From positions 1-49,660 of the forward strand of contig CAZAYY010000028.1 of the NCBI GenBank assembly GCA_964489525.1: 49,660 nt of DNA. The letters run 5' to 3'. This document shows positions 24,317 through 33,095 of this stretch, one piece after another (the first letter of the stretch is position 1; each line of letters opens with the position of its first letter). A program made the translations under genes and the position numbers. This DNA comes from CAZAYY01 sp964489525 (GTDB lineage: Bacteria; Chloroflexota; Anaerolineae; Anaerolineales; JABWBV01). The notes beneath the pieces were generated by a model that saw nothing but the letters and a program-made list of their open reading frames with translations, did no database searches and had not been told where the DNA came from.

Positions 24317-24460
24317 CCTGCCTCACAAAGAAAAAAGTAAAACAAATCTAATCGGTTCAATTATAAACCAATCCGAGTCTCGGTCAGCATGCGGAAATTC
24401 GGAGGGAGCAGGCAAAGGTTGTTAGAATTTGCGGTTCTCACTTTCCAACCCCACCCCCAA

Positions 24461-24485
24461 CCCCGCCCCAGGCTTTGGGGCGGGG
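24461..24485. repeat. All-GC hairpin in the gap before thrC
   Basis: CCCCGCCCC (24461-24469) pairs perfectly with GGGGCGGGG (24477-24485) across a 7-base loop. It follows a C-rich stretch of ACCCCCA-type repeats. The gap 24317-24622 otherwise holds only the thrC promoter. It may be a terminator-like or dispersed repeat unit, as there is no T tract. Confidence 0.5.
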
Positions 24486-24606
24486 AGAAGATCAGGTAGT
24501 TGCCACCTGGCGGGAAGGGCGACAGGGGGATTGGGAATGGATGCAGTAACAACAATTGCGGGCACCACGCTGGTTGAGTTCGGCAAGGAATATCTATCGT
24601 TTGGTG

Positions 24607-24612
24607 TATAAT
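24607..24612 (+). promoter_or_regulatory. -10 box of the thrC operon (near-leaderless)
   Basis: A perfect TATAAT ends 10 bases before the thrC ATG, so the 5' leader would be only a few bases and no ribosome site is visible. No good -35 was found. Confidence 0.6.
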
Positions 24613-24622
24613 TTTTGGCATT

Positions 24623-25699
24623 ATGTCCAACCCAAACACCAACCTCCAACGCGGCGTGCTGGCGCGCTACCGGCCGCTGTTGTCCATCCCGGCGCATACC
24701 ATGGAAGTTACGCTGCTCGAAGGCAGCACACCGCTCATTCCCCTGCCGCGCCTGGCAGAAGAATTGGGCGGCGGTTTTGAACTGTATGTCAAATTTGAAG
24801 GGCTGAATCCCACCGGTTCGTTTAAAGACCGGGGAATGACGATTGCCATCGGTGAGGCCGCCGGCAGCGGGGCAAAAGCGGTGATCTGCGCCTCCACAGG
24901 CAACACGGCGGCCTCAGCCGCAGCCTACGCCGCCCGGGCCGGCCTCCGCGCAATTGTGCTGATTCCGGAGGGCAAAGTAGCCGCTGGAAAATTAGCCGGC
25001 GCAATGGCCTACGGCGCCCAGGTGGTACAGGTACAGGGTTCATTTGACGATGCGCTCAGCCTGGTGGTTGAAATCAGCCAGAAACACCCCATTGCCCTGG
25101 TTAACTCGCTCAACCCCTACCGGTTGGAAGGGCAAAAAACCGGTGCTTTTGAAATTTGTGAAACGCTGGGCAGCGCCCCGGACCTGTTCTGCCTGCCGGT
25201 GGGCAACGCTGGCAACATCACTGCCTATTGGATGGGCTTCCGCCAGCATGATGAACTGCATCATACCGGGCTGCCGGAGCTGTTGGGCGTGCAGGCCGAA
25301 GGCGCCGCCCCCCTGGTTTTGGGCCACCCGGTAGAAAAACCCGAAACCATTGCTACTGCTATCCGCATTGGCCGCCCGGCCCGCGGCGAGCAGGCGCTTC
25401 AAGCCGCCGAAGAATCTGGCGGGCGCATCATCGCCGTTAGCGATGGAGAAATCCTCTGCATGCAAAAGCGGCTGGCTGCCGAAGGCGTGTGGGTGGAGCC
25501 TGCCTCCACGGCTGGCGTAGCCGGGCTGGCTGTCCAGATCGAATCCGGCGCCTTGAACCCACGCGGCAAACGTATCGTGGCTGTTTGCACCGGTCACGGG
25601 CTGAAAGACCCAGACATCATCGCCAAACATGCCGCGCCACCCATGCTGGTTTCGGCGGAACTGGCTGCTTTAGAAGAAGTGCTCATACAGGAGAAGTGA
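24623..25699 (+). CDS. thrC: Threonine synthase
   Basis: This 358-residue PLP enzyme of the short (class II, ThrC) type converts O-phosphohomoserine to threonine. The PLP lysine is in LNPTGSFKDRGM. The phosphate-binding ASTGNTAASAAAYAARAG and the LPVGNAGNITAYW loop are intact. It opens an operon with lysC, asd and one unknown gene and has a near-leaderless promoter. Homoserine dehydrogenase and homoserine kinase, which would complete the pathway, are not in the window. Confidence 0.95.
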   Translation: MSNPNTNLQRGVLARYRPLLSIPAHTMEVTLLEGSTPLIPLPRLAEELGGGFELYVKFEGLNPTGSFKDRGMTIAIGEAAGSGAKAVICASTGNTAASAAAYAARAGLRAIVLIPEGKVAAGKLAGAMAYGAQVVQVQGSFDDALSLVVEISQKHPIALVNSLNPYRLEGQKTGAFEICETLGSAPDLFCLPVGNAGNITAYWMGFRQHDELHHTGLPELLGVQAEGAAPLVLGHPVEKPETIATAIRIGRPARGEQALQAAEESGGRIIAVSDGEILCMQKRLAAEGVWVEPASTAGVAGLAVQIESGALNPRGKRIVAVCTGHGLKDPDIIAKHAAPPMLVSAELAALEEVLIQEK

Positions 25700-25703
25700 C
25701 CTC

Positions 25704-27143
25704 ATGACTGACCATCCCAAAACCCTGGTGATGAAATTTGGCGGCACATCGGTGGGCAGCCCGGCTGCACTGCACCGGGTGGTGGATATTGTCCGGCAGT
25801 CCCGGCCAGGTTGGCCAAACCTGGTGGTCGTCGTCTCAGCGATGTCCGGCGTTACAAATCTGCTGCTCAACACCGCCCACACGGCCCAACAGACTGCCAG
25901 CGCCAGCAGCCAGGCCATTGATGCCGCCGCTGAGCAGCTCACCTGGATGCACCAGGCGGTCGTAGCAGAACTGGTGGCGGACCCGCTGCAGGCAGAAAAC
26001 CTGCAAGGGGAACTGGATGACCTTGTGGCCGAATTTGCCGGGCTGTGCCGTGCGATTGCCGTTTTGGGCGAAGCCACCCCACGCGCCCTGGACGCGGTTG
26101 CCTCACTGGGGGAACGGATGAGCATCCGGCTGACAGCCGCGGCACTGGAAGCCGCCGGAATTCCCGCCCAGCCCATCGAAGCTACTCAACTTATCGTCAC
26201 CGACCGCCATTTTCAAGATGCACATCCCGATTTTGCCGCCACCACCCGCCAGACCCGCGCCGCTCTCAGCCCGGTGTTTGCTGCGGGGCAGGTGGCTGTG
26301 GTTACTGGCTTTATTGGCGCAACCCCCGAAGGACTGATCACCACACTGGGGCGCGGCGGCAGCGACTATACCGCCGGCATCCTCGGCGCAGTCATCCCCG
26401 CCCAGGATGTCTGGATCTGGACCGACGTGGACGGTGTGATGACCACCGACCCGCGTATCGAACCCGCGGCCCAAACCATCCCGGAACTCACCTACCGGGA
26501 AATTGCCGAACTGGCCTACTATGGCGCAAAAGTACTGCACCCTAAAACCATCCGCCCGGTCATTGAAACCGGTGTTGGCCTGCGCATTTGCAACACCTTT
26601 AACCCCAACCACCCTGGCACCCGACTGGTAGCAGACCGGGCTGCAGGCAAAGGTTTGGTTAAAGCCGTCACAGCCATCCGAGGGCAGGTGTTGGTGACCA
26701 TTGAAGGGCGCGGTATGCTGGGGGTTCCCGGCGTGGCCGCCCGCACCTTTGCTGCGGTAGCCTCCACAGGAACCAGCGTCCCGCTGATTACGCAGGCATC
26801 TTCCGAACAATCCATCTGCTTTGCCATCCCATCCAGCGCAGGACCCCAGGTTTTGGCTGCCCTGGAAAAAGATTTCGCCCGGGAACTGGAAACCAGGGAC
26901 ATCGACAGCGTTTGGGCATCCCCCGAAGTCGTCATTATCACCGTGGTGGGCATCGGCATGAAACACACACCCGGCATCGCCGGAAAGATTTTCAGCGCAC
27001 TGGGGCAAGACCAGATCAACATCATCGCCATTGCGCAAGGCTCGTCCGAAGTATCCATCAGCCTGGTGGTTGAAACCGCCCAGGGCGATGACGCAGTACG
27101 CACCTTGCACCGCTTGATTTTAGAGGAAAATAACCATGAATGA
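25704..27143 (+). CDS. lysC: Aspartate kinase, monofunctional with ACT domains
   Basis: This 479-residue protein has an N-terminal amino-acid-kinase domain with KFGGTSVGS at the start, RGGSDYTAGILG, and WTDVDGVMTTDPRI near residue 240. Two C-terminal ACT domains follow from about residue 320 (VTAIRGQVLVTIEGRGM and VVGIGMKHTPGIAGKIFSAL), which usually carry feedback inhibition by lysine and/or threonine. It makes aspartyl phosphate. A GGAGAAG stands before the ATG, four bases after the thrC stop. It overlaps asd by eight bases. Confidence 0.96.
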   Translation: MTDHPKTLVMKFGGTSVGSPAALHRVVDIVRQSRPGWPNLVVVVSAMSGVTNLLLNTAHTAQQTASASSQAIDAAAEQLTWMHQAVVAELVADPLQAENLQGELDDLVAEFAGLCRAIAVLGEATPRALDAVASLGERMSIRLTAAALEAAGIPAQPIEATQLIVTDRHFQDAHPDFAATTRQTRAALSPVFAAGQVAVVTGFIGATPEGLITTLGRGGSDYTAGILGAVIPAQDVWIWTDVDGVMTTDPRIEPAAQTIPELTYREIAELAYYGAKVLHPKTIRPVIETGVGLRICNTFNPNHPGTRLVADRAAGKGLVKAVTAIRGQVLVTIEGRGMLGVPGVAARTFAAVASTGTSVPLITQASSEQSICFAIPSSAGPQVLAALEKDFARELETRDIDSVWASPEVVIITVVGIGMKHTPGIAGKIFSALGQDQINIIAIAQGSSEVSISLVVETAQGDDAVRTLHRLILEENNHE

Positions 27144-28194
27144 CCGCATCCCTGTGGCCGTACTTGGCGCAACTGGCAGCGTCGGCCAGCGCTTTGTCCA
27201 ACTGCTCGATACCCATCCCATGTTCCAGGTGGTGGCCCTGACTGGCTCTGAGCGCACCAGCGGCCAACCTTACGGCCAGGCCTGCCGTTGGGTGCTCACC
27301 AGCCCCATGCCAGACTGGGCTCAACACATGCCCGTGCTGTCCAGTGAACCGGGCAGTCTGAACGGTGCTCGCATTGTTTTTTCGGCCCTTCCCTCCGAAA
27401 AAGCAGCCATTATTGAACCGGAGATGGCCTACGCAGGGCTGGCCGTTTTTTCTAACGCCTCAACCTTCCGCACCGAACCCGACGTCCCCCTTCTCCTGCC
27501 TGAAGTCAATGCAGCACATGCCGCTCTGGTGGCCTATCAGCGCCAACAGCGCGGCTGGAAAGGCAGCATTGTCACCAATCCAAACTGCACCAGCACCGGC
27601 CTGACGGTTGTTCTCAAAGCCCTCGACACAGCCTTTGGCGTGCGCCGGGTGTTTGCCGTTTCCATGCAGGCGATTTCTGGGGCGGGCTACCCTGGCGTCC
27701 CGTCCCTGGATATCCTGGATAATGTCATCCCATTTATCGGCGGAGAAGAGGAAAAGGTAGAATGGGAGCCGCGCAAAATGCTTGGGGTGCTGGAAAACGA
27801 CCGGGTCAAACTCGCACCGGTAACCATCTCCGCCCACACTAACCGGGTAGCCGTCAGCGATGGCCATACGGTTTGCGCCAGCATCGAACTGGCTGCCCCA
27901 CCCAAAATTTCAGATGTCCACCATGTTCTGCGCAGCTACACCGGGCCGCAAGCCAGCCGGGGACTGCCCTCCTCACCCAACCCGGTAATCCTGGTTCGGG
28001 AAGAAGCCGACCGGCCCCAACCACGCCTGGACCGCGAAACTGGCCGGGGCATGACCACCGTCGTCGGCCGCCTGCGCCCCGACCCACTTTTTCACCTGCG
28101 CCTGGTGGTGCTGTCCCACAACACCATCCGCGGCGCGGCGGGCGGCTCGATTTATAATGCCGAACTGCTCTACAAAATGGGGATAATTGCATGA
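27136..28194 (+). CDS. asd: Aspartate-semialdehyde dehydrogenase (archaeal/fungal-type)
   Basis: This 352-residue protein has an N-terminal NADP-binding motif VLGATGSVGQRFVQLL and the catalytic Cys in NPNCTSTGL. The downstream QAISGAGYPGVPSLDILDNV is characteristic of the archaeal/fungal branch rather than the Gram-negative one. It reduces aspartyl phosphate to the semialdehyde, the step after LysC. Its start overlaps lysC, and AGAGGA precedes it. It ends in an ATGA overlap with the next gene, so all four genes are translationally coupled. Confidence 0.94.
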   Translation: MNDRIPVAVLGATGSVGQRFVQLLDTHPMFQVVALTGSERTSGQPYGQACRWVLTSPMPDWAQHMPVLSSEPGSLNGARIVFSALPSEKAAIIEPEMAYAGLAVFSNASTFRTEPDVPLLLPEVNAAHAALVAYQRQQRGWKGSIVTNPNCTSTGLTVVLKALDTAFGVRRVFAVSMQAISGAGYPGVPSLDILDNVIPFIGGEEEKVEWEPRKMLGVLENDRVKLAPVTISAHTNRVAVSDGHTVCASIELAAPPKISDVHHVLRSYTGPQASRGLPSSPNPVILVREEADRPQPRLDRETGRGMTTVVGRLRPDPLFHLRLVVLSHNTIRGAAGGSIYNAELLYKMGIIA

Positions 28195-29378
28195 AAAACT
28201 ACGGCCTTGCCCATCTGAGTGACTTCCTGGGCGACCGGGTAATTTACCGCAACCTCGCGCCCTGCGACCCAGCACTGCCCGCACTGGATAACTTACGCCC
28301 TCGCTTGGGGCTTCCCGATGGGGCCATCCCCCGCAAAAACGAACTCGACTATGCGAAGTGTGTCGCGGCCATCCTGGTGCACGCCCGCAGTTTGCTGCCT
28401 TTTCCCGGCAAAATTGAGCGCATCCTTTTCCTGGGCGACACCCGACTGCTCGACACCACCGCTTTTGAAAACATCTGCGCTGCAGGCGGCTGGCCCGGAG
28501 CGGCTTTTATCGCCAGTGAAGACAGGCAGCCCCCAACCCACACCCTGGCTGAACTCGCACCTGGCCGCTGGCTGTTCAACACCAACCGCTGGTCTGCGCT
28601 CACCCACTTTGATACCTGGCTGGCAGAGCAAGGTTTTTCTGTGGATGCCAACACCGCCGTTCTGATCGATATTGACAAAACCAGCCTGGGTGCTCGCGGG
28701 CGCAACGCCGCAACCATAGATCGGGCGCGGGTCACCGCCGTCCGCCAGACCGTTGCCGGGTTGTTAGGAGAGAGTTTTTCGGCGGAAGCCTTTGAAACCC
28801 GCTACACCTTGCTCAACCAGCCCGAATTTCATTCCTTCACCGGTGATAACCAGGACTACCTGGCCTATATCTGCCTGGCCCTGGGCGGCGGGATTGGCGA
28901 CCTGGACACGCTTGTCCTCCAGGTGCGCAGCGGCGAAATGACCCACTTCAGCCAGTTCATCCAGGCAGTAGAAAATCAAAAAGAACGGCTCGCCGAAGGG
29001 CTGCGCACCATCCACAGCCGCATTTTTGCCAATGTGCAGCGCGGCGACCCGACTCCATTCAAAGAATTTCGCCGGCAAGAATATCTCGAAACGATCCAAT
29101 CGCTGGGTTTTTTACCCGATACCGCCCCCGTGGAACAAATGCTTGCTGACGAGATTGTCATCACCCAGGAAGTGTATACTGCCGCCCTGGATTGGGCCGC
29201 CAGGGGCGCTCTGCTCCTGGGCCTTTCCGACAAACCCGATGAAGCTGCCTTGCCCACTCCCGAACTGGCCGCCCAGGGCTGGCTGCCCCTGCACCACAAA
29301 GCCACGCACAGTATTGGAGAGGCAGTGGGTGGTGGGTCGTGGGTGGTGGGTAGAATGAATACACCTAGGTTCAGGTAA
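28191..29378 (+). CDS. Unknown protein in the threonine operon, possible HAD-like domain
   Basis: This 395-residue protein starts four bases inside asd. Near residue 161 a hydrophobic strand leads to AVLIDIDKTSLGARGRN, which has the DxDxT form of HAD motif I. A later GLSDKPDEA could be the acidic late motif. An N-terminal domain contains RILFLGDTRLLDTTAFEN. If it is a HAD phosphatase, a role on a phosphorylated amino-acid intermediate would fit the operon, but the motif spacing is not standard and the call is weak. The last 15 or so residues (from EAVGGGSW) come from a G-rich repeat and look like an extension. Confidence 0.5.
   Translation: MKNYGLAHLSDFLGDRVIYRNLAPCDPALPALDNLRPRLGLPDGAIPRKNELDYAKCVAAILVHARSLLPFPGKIERILFLGDTRLLDTTAFENICAAGGWPGAAFIASEDRQPPTHTLAELAPGRWLFNTNRWSALTHFDTWLAEQGFSVDANTAVLIDIDKTSLGARGRNAATIDRARVTAVRQTVAGLLGESFSAEAFETRYTLLNQPEFHSFTGDNQDYLAYICLALGGGIGDLDTLVLQVRSGEMTHFSQFIQAVENQKERLAEGLRTIHSRIFANVQRGDPTPFKEFRRQEYLETIQSLGFLPDTAPVEQMLADEIVITQEVYTAALDWAARGALLLGLSDKPDEAALPTPELAAQGWLPLHHKATHSIGEAVGGGSWVVGRMNTPRFR
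29326..29353 (+). repeat. Direct 14-base repeat forming a G-quadruplex motif
   Basis: Two tandem copies of GTGGGTGGTGGGT plus one base lie at the 3' end of the preceding gene. They give four GGG runs (29327, 29334, 29341, 29348) separated by 4-base loops, a textbook G4 motif on the coding strand, 25 bases before the stop codon. Confidence 0.8.
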
Positions 29379-29441
29379 GTTTTCATACGAAACTCACCCC
29401 TGGGCAGGGGCGGTTTCGGCAGCCTCTCCGCCGGGGAACTG

Positions 29442-29461
29442 GTTCAGGCCATGGCCTGAAC
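29442..29461. other. Perfect 20-bp palindrome over the YdjM-like stop codon
   Basis: GTTCAGGCCATGGCCTGAAC is its own reverse complement and contains the minus-strand stop codon (29444-29446). It may be a compact transcription-end hairpin shared by the convergent genes or a protein-binding site. Confidence 0.5.
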
Positions 29462-30127
29462 AGTCTTGCGCATCCGGATGGCAATCACAAAAGCAGCAAT
29501 CAACACAACAAGATACAACCCGCCATAAATCGTCATGAAACCCTTTTGCATAATGAACGCCAGCGGGGTAAATACGAGAAACAAAACAACCGCCAGGATG
29601 GTCCAACCGCGCAGCCAGCCCAAAACATCTCCATCCGTGCCGGATTTTTTGGCCGCGTTGTACAGCCACAAAAAATACAAACCAAAAAACAAGAATTCAA
29701 CGGGGTCCATCAGCTTCATCCACCACTGCGCGGGTGTGAACCCTTCCCATAAGTTAACCCAGGAGGCCAGCGGCCAGGCCAGCTCTACCCCATTGAACCA
29801 GATCAGCAGGTCCAGCAGGATGTGAGAAGCGATCCCAACACCAAGGCCAATGCCCAGGGTGTTCCAGCGGTCCTGTTTGGTCACCCGGCTGATAATCCAA
29901 AAGACCAAAACCGCAGCAGCAACCGTGAAAACGCTGTGGGTGAAAGTCCGGTGCAGCCCTTCGGTGGGCTGTTTGGTGAGTGTGGCGACAGCCACAAGAA
30001 TGTTGTCTAAATCAGGAAAAAGGTTGCCAAGGATCACGCCCAGCAGCAGCCATGGTGCTTTGCCTTTGTTGGGCAGCAGTGGTTTTACCAACGTCGTGGT
30101 TAACGCATGCATACCTGCTTGTGCCAT
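29444..30127 (-). CDS. YdjM-like membrane-bound metal-dependent hydrolase family protein
   Basis: This 227-residue protein has the family's metal-ligand pattern in the first half: GNLFPDLDNIL (Asp pair), HRTFTHSVF (His-Arg...Thr-His) and ASHILLDLLIW (His and Asp). About five hydrophobic helices surround it. The family (PF04307) is named hydrolase from its conserved residues, and in E. coli ydjM is LexA-controlled. An AAAGGAG precedes the ATG, and a strong promoter lies upstream. The biochemical substrate is unknown, with phospholipid or a membrane lipid suspected. Confidence 0.85.
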   Translation of the reverse strand: MAQAGMHALTTTLVKPLLPNKGKAPWLLLGVILGNLFPDLDNILVAVATLTKQPTEGLHRTFTHSVFTVAAAVLVFWIISRVTKQDRWNTLGIGLGVGIASHILLDLLIWFNGVELAWPLASWVNLWEGFTPAQWWMKLMDPVEFLFFGLYFLWLYNAAKKSGTDGDVLGWLRGWTILAVVLFLVFTPLAFIMQKGFMTIYGGLYLVVLIAAFVIAIRMRKTVQAMA

Positions 30128-30170
30128 AACATTCTCCTTTTTAATAAACCATACTAAATGGGCTACTTCC

Positions 30171-30200
30171 AGTATAGATAATCACAGGCAGGAATGTCAA
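30171..30200 (-). promoter_or_regulatory. Promoter of the YdjM-like gene
   Basis: On the minus strand TTGACA (30195-30200) and TATACT (30171-30176) are separated by 18 bases, about 45 bases before the ATG. Confidence 0.75.
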
Positions 30201-30247
30201 CCGGTTTTTTCAGGGATTTTTTCACCCTGGGGCAATCACACCCTCCC

Positions 30248-30460
30248 GTAGGGGCGGGTCGACGCGAAACGGAATCCCCCACCAAGCCACCATCATCCCC
30301 GGCGAGGAAACACCCCCATCTAACCCGCAGACCCGCCCATGCCAGGAAATCAAAACCATCCTGGGGGACGGGCGGGTGTGCCGGTTTTCTTCAATCGTTT
30401 CGACGAACGGTCGGAATAGCAAAACCCACGTCCCATGCTGGCGCGGCCACCCGCCCCTAC
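30248..30460. repeat. 213-bp non-coding element with 12-bp terminal inverted repeats
   Basis: GTAGGGGCGGGT (30248-30259) and ACCCGCCCCTAC (30449-30460) are exact inverted ends. Inside lies a second nested hairpin: ACCCGCCC (30331-30338) with GGGCGGGT (30370-30377), and CCAGGA (30342-30347) with TCCTGG (30359-30364). No coding frame spans it. It touches the stop codon of the amylase gene. It resembles a MITE, but no target duplication was seen. Confidence 0.5.
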
Positions 30461-30461
30461 A

Positions 30462-31910
30462 TCAGGATGCGAAAACGGCGGCGTGTTGGGCGGGGACTTC
30501 CACAACCAGGCCGTTTTCGCCGACCTGTGCGGCTTGCGGGGCACCCCACACCTGGGTGTACGCCCTGTGCTGCAAGGCCGATGCGGGAACCTGCACACTG
30601 GCCGGCTCGAGCCCGGCATTCACCACCACCAAAACCTCCTGCCCACCCAGGCGGCGGGTATAGGCCACCGTGCGCCCACCCGTGGGGATAAAGGCAAGCT
30701 CACCTGTGCGCAGCGCCGGGTGCGCATGGCGCAGCCAAATTGCGGCCCGGTAGTATTCTTGCAGGGAGGCATCCCAGGTGTCCGGGCGGTGCCAGGGGAA
30801 AGCCGCCCGGCAGTCCGGGTCTCCGCCAGCGGAAAGGCCCACCTCATCGCCATAATATACACACGGTGCGCCGGGCATGGTCATTTGCAGCAAAATTGCC
30901 AGCAAGAAAGCGGCTTTGTCGTTGTTGAGCAGCCAAAGGGCGCGCGGCATATCGTGGCTGTCCATCATGTTGAGTTGGGCGAAGTTAATTTGCCAGTCGT
31001 AAAGAGCATGCATGGCATCCATACGCTTTATGAACCCGTCACCATCCAAGTTAGGCAGGGTAATGTCCACATGCTTCCAGGTGCGATTCAAGTTTGCACC
31101 ACCGGCAAAGCCAAGAATGTTGTTGGTGATGATGTAGTTCATAACCGCATCGAACATATCCCCCTTCAGCCAGCGCTGGGCCGGGTGCCAGATTTCGCCC
31201 ACAATATAGGCATCCGGGTTTACCCCCTTCACAACCTGGCGGAATTCGCGCCAGAAGGTATCGTCATCAATATCCGCCGGGACGTCCAGTCGCCAGCCAT
31301 CGGCGCCGAACTCCAGCCAGTAGTGGGTAACTTGAAAGAGATAATCGCGCACGCCAGGGTTGTTGGTATTGAACTTGGGCAGGGACGGCTCGTTCCACCA
31401 GGCGGCATAGTTGATTTTATGTTTGGCCTGGGGGTACGGGTGAAGAGGAAACCCATGAATATGGAACCAATCGATATAAGGCGAGTTCCCGCCATTTTCA
31501 AGGATATGATGAAACGCCCAAAAGCCGCGCCCACAGTGATTGAAGACGCCATCCAACACAATGCGCATATCGCGTTTGTGGGCTTCGTCCAGTAGAAAGC
31601 GCAGGGCGGGCTTACCACCCAGGAGGGGGTCTACTTCCATGTAGTCATAGGCGTTATAACGATGGTTGCTCGCCGCTGAAAAAATGGGGTTCAGGTAGAT
31701 GGCCGTGATGCCTAACCCCTTCAGGTAATCTAATTTCTCGGCCACCCCGAACAGGTCGCCGCCCTGGTAGCCTTGTTCTTTGGGGTCTGCGGCCCAGGGC
31801 TTAAATTGGATGCCGCGTGGGTGGGTCGTTTTATCACTGCGAGCAAAACGGTCGGGGAAAATCTGGTAAAAAACCGCGTTTTTAACCCAATCTGGCGTGA
31901 TGATGTTCAT
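30462..31910 (-). CDS. GH13 alpha-amylase family glycoside hydrolase (neopullulanase/cyclomaltodextrinase-like)
   Basis: This 482-residue protein starts at the ATG at 31910 (MNIITPDWVKNAVFYQIFPD), which is preferred over an upstream one lying at the -10 box (TATAAT, minus, 31956-31961). The (beta/alpha)8 barrel shows AIYLNPIFSAASNHRYNAYD, DGVFNHCG (region I), GWRLDVPADI (nucleophile Asp), VGEIWHPAQRWL (acid/base Glu) and MMDSHDMPR (third Asp). A C-terminal beta domain follows. There is no signal peptide and no N-terminal starch-binding domain, which points to an intracellular maltodextrin- or glycogen-degrading enzyme. Confidence 0.93.
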   Translation of the reverse strand: MNIITPDWVKNAVFYQIFPDRFARSDKTTHPRGIQFKPWAADPKEQGYQGGDLFGVAEKLDYLKGLGITAIYLNPIFSAASNHRYNAYDYMEVDPLLGGKPALRFLLDEAHKRDMRIVLDGVFNHCGRGFWAFHHILENGGNSPYIDWFHIHGFPLHPYPQAKHKINYAAWWNEPSLPKFNTNNPGVRDYLFQVTHYWLEFGADGWRLDVPADIDDDTFWREFRQVVKGVNPDAYIVGEIWHPAQRWLKGDMFDAVMNYIITNNILGFAGGANLNRTWKHVDITLPNLDGDGFIKRMDAMHALYDWQINFAQLNMMDSHDMPRALWLLNNDKAAFLLAILLQMTMPGAPCVYYGDEVGLSAGGDPDCRAAFPWHRPDTWDASLQEYYRAAIWLRHAHPALRTGELAFIPTGGRTVAYTRRLGGQEVLVVVNAGLEPASVQVPASALQHRAYTQVWGAPQAAQVGENGLVVEVPAQHAAVFAS

Positions 31911-32006
31911 ATCTGGCAACCTCTCGATGAATAAATAGGCCAATCGGCCAGGGAAATTATACTATTCCGGCCATAAAAATCATGGTCTTAACCCCACCCC
32001 AGGTGG

Positions 32007-33095
32007 TCAGGTCTGCCGGTTGGACAGCATTCCATAAACCACCAGGCCCAGGTAAACCAGCACAGCCGTGGCGTTAAGCAAAGCCCCCCAGGTGCGCAGC
32101 GGACCGTTTGGCAGCAGATCGCCCAGCCAGCGTAAAACCAGGGAACCATGCAGTAATGCCAGGGGAGCATACAAGCGGGCATGGAAGGTGACCATCCGGC
32201 CTGTGAGTGCCGGTAGAATGATCGGCGCATGGCCAAAAATCATGGACATAATAAAACCCACAAAAATGGCGTGAAGGTAGGCATCGTAGCGCAGCCCAAC
32301 CGGGCCAGGGTCACCCCAAAGCAGCAGCAGCCCCCCGGCCAACAACCAGGCGTAGCCTGCCAACAAACAAACCGCCACAAAACGCGGCAGGCCTGTTTTC
32401 CGGATGGTATAGCGCGAGATATCATAGCGAAACAGCCAGAGCGCCATACCGGCCCAACCCAAAGCCACAAGCACCCGCCCACCCTGCAGCCAAATTACCT
32501 GGCCAAGCCCAAAGAGGGCCACCGCAGCCAGCAGCAGCGCTGTTGCCCCCCCGCTCACGCGGCTGAGGCGGCCAAGCTCCAGGCGTTCGCCCACAATGGT
32601 CAGCACCAAAAAACCCGCCCACCAATTCACCAGCTGGTGAACTGGCTGGCCAAAAAACCACAAACTGCTGCCAACCAACCAGGACAGCGCACCCAGGCCC
32701 ATCAAAACAGTATAGACTGCGGGGTGTTCATGCACGATGTAGAAATAAATCAGCACCAGGCACAGGCTGCCTGCCCAGAGCAGCCCAACCACCCCGGGTC
32801 CCTGGACACCGGCCAGGGAGAGCAGCGCGCCCAAACCGGTCAACAACGGGCCAAGATACGCCCCCACCCGCAGCCAGGTGGGTCGGTTTCCCGCGGCAAA
32901 AGCAGCCGCTCTTTCCAGGCCAATCAGTGTGCCCAGAAAACCCGAAATCATCAGTGCACCATGCAGACCGGGCAGCAAAGGTTGGATGGGTGGGAAGCGC
33001 CAGCCCACCCGCACAAGGCCGCCCCACATGGCCGCCAGCAGCGTTAACAGCGCCAACCCCATCAGGGGAAATCGAATCCGGTCGAAAGGTTTCAT
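32007..33095 (-). CDS. NnrS-like membrane protein
   Basis: This 362-residue protein has about ten to eleven hydrophobic helices with conserved histidines in membrane segments: GLHGALMISGFLGTLIGLER near residue 45, IVHEHPAVY near 120, and LHAIFVGFIMSMIFGHAPII near 290. This His pattern fits the NnrS family, haem/copper membrane proteins found beside denitrification genes and linked to NO stress. Its start overlaps the cupin gene by four bases. Its closeness to the nos operon supports a nitrogen-oxide role, but NnrS function is poorly defined and this copy is divergent. Confidence 0.68.
   Translation of the reverse strand: MKPFDRIRFPLMGLALLTLLAAMWGGLVRVGWRFPPIQPLLPGLHGALMISGFLGTLIGLERAAAFAAGNRPTWLRVGAYLGPLLTGLGALLSLAGVQGPGVVGLLWAGSLCLVLIYFYIVHEHPAVYTVLMGLGALSWLVGSSLWFFGQPVHQLVNWWAGFLVLTIVGERLELGRLSRVSGGATALLLAAVALFGLGQVIWLQGGRVLVALGWAGMALWLFRYDISRYTIRKTGLPRFVAVCLLAGYAWLLAGGLLLLWGDPGPVGLRYDAYLHAIFVGFIMSMIFGHAPIILPALTGRMVTFHARLYAPLALLHGSLVLRWLGDLLPNGPLRTWGALLNATAVLVYLGLVVYGMLSNRQT

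Noticed and set aside
26103..27110. 335-residue minus-strand frame inside lysC
   Set aside because: Antisense shadow of a clearly recognisable aspartate kinase.
30435..31595. 386-residue plus-strand frame inside the amylase gene
   Set aside because: Antisense shadow; the GH13 catalytic motifs are on the minus strand.
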